Positions 60,583-64,000 of a stretch of DNA of 64,000 nt are shown piece by piece. The stretch comes from Phyllobacterium endophyticum (GTDB lineage: Bacteria; Pseudomonadota; Alphaproteobacteria; Rhizobiales; Rhizobiaceae), in NCBI RefSeq assembly GCF_003010935.1, contig NZ_PGGN01000007.1, positions 1 to 64,000 on the forward strand. The letters are read 5' to 3'. The position numbers and the translations under genes were made by a program. The notes beneath the pieces are model-generated. The model worked only from the letters and a program-made list of their open reading frames with translations, did not search any database and was not told the DNA's origin. Numbering within the stretch: position 1 is the stretch's first letter; each line of letters starts with the position of its first letter.

Positions 60583-62091
60583 ATGCAGGGATCGCGCTTT
60601 GCCTTTGGACCGTTCGTACTTGATTCCGGTGCGGGAACGCTCCTTCGGAACGATCTCCCGGTTGCGGTCGGGTACCGGGCGCTGAAATTGCTCGAAGCCT
60701 TCGTCGGCCGACCGGGAGAAATCCTGACCAAGGCTGAGTTGATGGATGCAGCCTGGCCGGGCACTGCTGTCGAGGAAGGCAATCTCACTGTCCAGATCGC
60801 GCTGCTGCGGAAGGTTCTCGGTCCAACCGCCAATGGCGGCCAATGGATAGCAACTGTTCCGCGCGTCGGCTACCGATTCACGGTCGCCGTCGAACAGCCC
60901 GGCGACGCGACTCGAAAGCCTTTATCGCTACCTGGAAAACCATCGATAGCTGTGCTGCCTTTCATCAATGTCAGCAAAGATCCAGAGCAGGAATCCTTTG
61001 CTGATGGGTTGACGGAAGACCTGATCACCGACCTGTCCAGAATTCCGGGCCTGTTCGTCATCGCCCGCAACTCGGTCTTTGCATATAAAGGAAAGGCTGT
61101 GGACGTGCGAAGGATCGCTGAGGACCTTGGCGTGCGCTATCTTCTGGAGGGCAGTGCAAGACGCGCTGCGGGGCGCGTGCGCATAAACGCCCAGCTTGTC
61201 GATGCGGTGAGCGGCGATCACCTCTGGGCGGAACGTTTCGATCGCAGCATGGAAGATGTATTCGCGGTCCAGGACGAGGTGACGAGCAAGATCATGCAGG
61301 CATTGCTCGGCCGGCTGCACGCATCGCCGCCACGTAACCGGCCGAGCAATCTTGAGGCCTACGATCTCTGCGTGCGGGCCCGCAAACTGATGGACGATTC
61401 ACCGCAGACGGCGCAGGAGGCGCATCTCATGCTCACGCGCGCAGTATCGCTCGACCCGCAATACGCCGAGGCCTATCGCTGGCTGGCCATGAACCACTGG
61501 ATGGGCTGGGTCCATAGCGGCGGGCCAGCGGAACCTGCCCGCGAGGTCGCACTGGAACTGGCGCGCAAGGCTGTGGCGATCGATCCCAACGATGCCGGCT
61601 GCCGCTGGATTCTGGCCTATCTGCTTGCCTATGAGCGCAGCTTCGCCGAGGCGGACAAGGAATTCGCCACGGCGATAGAGCTCGACCCGAACGAGGCCGA
61701 TACATGGGCGGCACTCTCCGACATCGCGGTCCTCGGCGGGCGCGTCGAAGAGGGTCTGGAACACATTCGCAAGGCATTCCGGCTGAACCCGTTTCCGGCG
61801 AGCTGGTATTATCTGACGCTCGGTCAGGCGCAATATGCGGCGCGCGAGTACACGGCCGCCGTGGAGACATTGCGGCGCGACGAAACCTACCGCACGAGTT
61901 CACGCCGTTTTCTGGCGGCGAGCCTCGCTCAGTTGGGCCGTCTCGACGAGGCACGGGCAGAAGTAGAGCTTTTCCTCATCGGCAACCCCAGGTTTTCGAC
62001 GCGTCACTGGGCCGCGACAGAGCCATTCCGCGACGCCGCAACGCTCGAGCATTTCATCGATGGCTATCGCAAGGCCGGTCTTCCGGAATGA
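60583..62091 (+). CDS. Winged-helix regulator fused to a TolB-like/TPR module
   Basis: A 502-residue soluble protein. Residues 1-105 form an OmpR/CadC-type DNA-binding domain (LTKAELMDAAWPGTAVEEGN, LTVQIALLRKVLG, ATVPRVGYRF). Residues about 120-250 match the TolB-N-like domain of guanylate-cyclase-linked proteins (SIAVLPFINVSKDPEQESFA, DGLTEDLITDLSRIPGLFVI, YLLEGSARRAAGRVRINAQL). TPR repeats fill the rest. There is no receiver and no cyclase catalytic core. No ribosome site precedes the ATG, only the repeat, so leaderless translation is possible. Targets are unknown. Confidence 0.85.
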   Translation: MQGSRFAFGPFVLDSGAGTLLRNDLPVAVGYRALKLLEAFVGRPGEILTKAELMDAAWPGTAVEEGNLTVQIALLRKVLGPTANGGQWIATVPRVGYRFTVAVEQPGDATRKPLSLPGKPSIAVLPFINVSKDPEQESFADGLTEDLITDLSRIPGLFVIARNSVFAYKGKAVDVRRIAEDLGVRYLLEGSARRAAGRVRINAQLVDAVSGDHLWAERFDRSMEDVFAVQDEVTSKIMQALLGRLHASPPRNRPSNLEAYDLCVRARKLMDDSPQTAQEAHLMLTRAVSLDPQYAEAYRWLAMNHWMGWVHSGGPAEPAREVALELARKAVAIDPNDAGCRWILAYLLAYERSFAEADKEFATAIELDPNEADTWAALSDIAVLGGRVEEGLEHIRKAFRLNPFPASWYYLTLGQAQYAAREYTAAVETLRRDETYRTSSRRFLAASLAQLGRLDEARAEVELFLIGNPRFSTRHWAATEPFRDAATLEHFIDGYRKAGLPE

Positions 62092-62115
62092 CGCGTCTTG
62101 TCCGGACCTGGCGAT

Positions 62116-62508
62116 CTATTCCTCGAAGCGGCCCGTCGCATCGCGATCCTGTTCGTATCGTCTCGTGAGCGGAAACGGCGGCAACCAGGTCTCTCGCCGG
62201 ACAATCCAGCTTTCATAGGTCGGGGTCAGCTGGTCAGGCGCATCGAGCGATCCCAGGTTCACTTCGATTTCGTCGCCGGTGCGGGCGAAGACAGTCGAGC
62301 CGCAGCGCGGGCAGAAAAACCTTCCGGCATAGTCGCGTGTTTCGCCCTTGATCGTCACCGCCCCCTCGGGGAAAACAGCCGAAGCGTGAAAAAGCGCCCC
62401 ATGATGCTTGCGGCAGTCGAGACAATGGCAGATGCCGACCCGGTATGGACGTCCCGATGCCACCATCCGGATGTTGCCGCACAGGCAACCGCCCGTATAT
62501 CGGTCCAT
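62116..62508 (-). CDS. GFA-family Zn-binding protein
   Basis: A 130-residue protein of the GFA (glutathione-dependent formaldehyde-activating, CENP-V-like) family. Zinc ligands are GGCLCGNIR, GICHCLDCRKHHGA and RFFCPRCGST. Despite the name, most bacterial members have no proven formaldehyde activity. AAGGA precedes the ATG. It converges on the winged-helix/TPR gene with a 24-bp gap. Confidence 0.9.
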   Translation of the reverse strand: MDRYTGGCLCGNIRMVASGRPYRVGICHCLDCRKHHGALFHASAVFPEGAVTIKGETRDYAGRFFCPRCGSTVFARTGDEIEVNLGSLDAPDQLTPTYESWIVRRETWLPPFPLTRRYEQDRDATGRFEE

Positions 62509-62614
62509 GTTTAATGTCCTTAGAAATTCAAGCGCCTGAAATGTTACAACGAACAGCGCTGCCCTGCAATTGCAGCGCCCCCTCGGTCAAACGCGGGGTG
62601 CCTGGCATGAAGTG

Positions 62615-62890
62615 TCAGCTTGCCGTAAGTTGCGATTGCGATACGCAGCCCTCGACATAGATATCGGCTTCCTTCGCCGCGTCTACGAACACCGAGCGTG
62701 CCATGTCGCCGGTTGCGCTGCCATCCATCGCCTCGAGGCAGGCCTGCTGGGCAAGACCATGCAATCTGCCGCGCTTCCCCGGCCATTCGTTGAGCAGGAA
62801 TTCCGCGGCCTCCGCCACTGATTGTATCGTCCGGAGCTTGTTCGGGAACAGTGATTCGACGGTGACAGACTTGAAGTGTACGTTTTCCAT
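62615..62890 (-). CDS. DUF982 protein
   Basis: A 91-residue protein of DUF982, a family almost confined to rhizobia. It has FKSVTVESLFPNKLRTIQSV, FLLNEWPGKRGRLHGLAQQA and CLEAMDGSATGDMARSVFVD. Function is unknown; other members are often stress induced. A consensus EcfG promoter ends 8 nt before the ATG, so the transcript would have little or no leader. No ribosome site is visible, in keeping with leaderless translation. Confidence 0.85.
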   Translation of the reverse strand: MENVHFKSVTVESLFPNKLRTIQSVAEAAEFLLNEWPGKRGRLHGLAQQACLEAMDGSATGDMARSVFVDAAKEADIYVEGCVSQSQLTAS

Positions 62891-62898
62891 CGCGCTGA

Positions 62899-62923
62899 AA
62901 CGCCGAAGCGCTGCTTATGTTCC
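62899..62923 (-). promoter_or_regulatory. Consensus EcfG general-stress promoter
   Basis: On the minus strand GGAAC (62923-62919) and CGTT (62902-62899) are separated by exactly 16 nt, which matches the EcfG consensus of alphaproteobacteria at all nine positions. It directs transcription into the DUF982 gene; the expected start point falls within a few bases of the start codon. Confidence 0.7.
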
Positions 62924-63099
62924 CCTGCCCCATGCATCCTTATAGCTAGTTGAACTTGCGGCACTGTCGGCGGAATGTGAGCGTGTCATGTTCACGCAAT
63001 ACCGCTTGTGATACGTTCGCAGACCTGAAATGAATGAACAAATTCGCTCCGTTCGCGCGGCGGCGGGCGGAACCTTGAAACACCACGGGAGAAACACAA

Positions 63100-63759
63100 A
63101 TGGGCCTTCGCATCAACGACACTGCACCGGATTTCACCGCTGAAACCACGCAGGGCGAGATCCATTTCCACGACTGGATCGATGGCAGCTATGCTGTTCT
63201 GTTCAGCCATCCGAAGAATTTCACCCCGGTCTGCACGACCGAGCTCGGTTACATGGCGGGGCTCGCGCCGGAATTTGCCAAGCGCAATGCCAAGATCATC
63301 GGGATATCTGTCGATCCGGTCGAAAACCACGAAAAATGGAAAGCCGATATCAAGACCGCGACAGGTCACGAGGTCGATTACCCCCTGATCGGCGACAAGG
63401 ACCTGAAGGTGGCAAAGCTATACGACATGCTGCCTGCAGACGCCGGCGATAGTTCCGAAGGCCGCACGCCGGCCGACAATGCCACGGTACGCTCTGTATT
63501 CGTTATCGGACCCGACAAGAAGGTGAAGATGACCCTCACCTATCCTATGACCACCGGACGCAATTTCGACGAGATACTGCGTGCTATCGACAGTATCCAG
63601 CTGACCGCCAAGCATCAGGTGGCAACACCTGCGCAGTGGAAGCAGGGCGAGGACGTCATCGTCACCGCAGCCGTGTCGGACGAGGATGCAAACCAGCGCT
63701 TTGGCGGCTTCGAACGCGTCCTGCCCTATCTGCGCAAGACAAAGCAGCCCAGCGCCTGA
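63100..63759 (+). CDS. 1-Cys peroxiredoxin (Prx6 type)
   Basis: A 219-residue peroxidase. The peroxidatic Cys45 lies in SHPKNFTPVCTTELGYM (PxxxTxxC with the Prx6-type TPVCTTE). The long C-terminal part with PADNATVRSVFVIGPDKKVK and YPMTTGRNFDEILRAIDSIQ is characteristic of the Prx6 group (about 215-225 residues). There is no resolving Cys. It reduces hydrogen and organic peroxides in the cytoplasm. GGGAG lies before the ATG. Its neighbours (OsmC, GFA, DUF982) fit a stress context. Confidence 0.93.
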   Translation: MGLRINDTAPDFTAETTQGEIHFHDWIDGSYAVLFSHPKNFTPVCTTELGYMAGLAPEFAKRNAKIIGISVDPVENHEKWKADIKTATGHEVDYPLIGDKDLKVAKLYDMLPADAGDSSEGRTPADNATVRSVFVIGPDKKVKMTLTYPMTTGRNFDEILRAIDSIQLTAKHQVATPAQWKQGEDVIVTAAVSDEDANQRFGGFERVLPYLRKTKQPSA

Positions 63760-63894
63760 TCCAACCAGCACGCAAAGAAGGCTCGTCAGCGTTCACTCGT
63801 GCCCGCTGCAGAGTGCTTGACGCTACTTTAGACTAATTGTGTTTAAATCTTCTGTCTTCTAACCTTCAGGATAGGGAATGCGGACGGATGGCCA

Positions 63895-64000
63895 ATGGCG
63901 AATAAATTGCGAATTATCCTGGCAGTGTGCTTTACGGTTGGCATGATCAGCGGCGCCTCAGCAGATATGAGAATTTCATTCGAATGGGGCCCGACCAAAA
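63895..64000 (+). CDS. Secreted protein, truncated by the window edge
   Basis: The first 35 codons are in the window. Residues 1-23 are a signal peptide (NKLRIILAVCFTVGMISGAS then A), followed by DMRISFEWGPTK. The ATG at 63895 is the only nearby start whose frame stays open to the edge; ATGs at 63878 and 63888 soon hit stops. The mature start resembles a family of rhizobial PEBP-like (YbhB/YbcL-type) periplasmic proteins, but too little is visible to be sure. Confidence 0.55.
   Translation, partial: MANKLRIILAVCFTVGMISGASADMRISFEWGPTK

Overview
The window looks like chromosomal DNA of a Hyphomicrobiales (Rhizobiales) alphaproteobacterium. It is GC-rich and almost fully coding. It carries lineage markers (DUF1127 and DUF982 proteins, a consensus EcfG-type stress promoter, a DivK-like regulator) and many periplasmic-binding-protein importers. 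The genus cannot be fixed from sequence alone; Phyllobacteriaceae or Brucellaceae relatives are a reasonable guess. No rRNA, tRNA, insertion sequence or CRISPR array was seen.

0.2-13 kb: a secreted Gly/Asn-repeat protein; a GMC oxidoreductase; an ArsR-type repressor with an SRPBCC partner and a triple operator; then a tight four-gene signalling operon (periplasmic Tll0287-like CxxCH protein, hybrid histidine kinase with two receivers, DivK-like receiver, receiver-adenylate cyclase) that should turn a haem or redox cue into cAMP. Next come a RelE-type toxin broken by a frameshift beside its intact antitoxin, a LysR/flavin-protein divergent pair, an MFS carrier and a DUF1127 protein. 13-21.5 kb: an untranslated stretch ending in three consecutive hairpins and a strong terminator, a Crp-like regulator, a small secreted peptide behind two EcfG-like sites, the Kup potassium transporter, TRAP permeases DctQM without a DctP, and a glycosyltransferase with a frameshifted C-terminus.

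21.6-44.1 kb is the centrepiece: a catabolic island. It holds a lactonase-type amidohydrolase, an aldo/keto reductase, a GMC dehydrogenase, a ribose-type sugar ABC importer, glyoxalase I, an FAD-linked 2-hydroxyacid dehydrogenase, two FCD-type GntR regulators, an SDR resembling 2-keto-3-deoxy-L-fuconate dehydrogenase, a hydroxyisobutyrate-type dehydrogenase, all three nickel-pincer cofactor genes (larB, larC, larE), and a larA racemase/epimerase ending a Liv-type ABC importer operon. Near-identical TTGT-N3-ACAA palindromes precede at least three of its transcription units. The simplest reading is oxidative (non-phosphorylated) catabolism of a deoxysugar or sugar acid, in which a Ni-dependent racemase feeds a stereospecific hydroxyacid dehydrogenase.

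44.3-64 kb: stress and redox functions. These are an HD protein, an MBL hydrolase, a three-PAS kinase with its receiver, a MscS channel with a cyclic-nucleotide-binding fold whose key Arg is missing, a CBS protein, a cupin, an NmrA-like protein, a FixJ-like regulator, an Rrf2 repressor whose start codon lies in a 31-bp perfect palindrome, an AraC/SDR divergent pair, an aldehyde dehydrogenase unit with an AcoR-like activator lacking its AAA+ domain, OsmC, a winged-helix/TPR regulator placed directly after a dispersed 110-bp repeat, GFA, DUF982 and 1-Cys peroxiredoxin genes, and the start of a secreted protein cut by the window edge.
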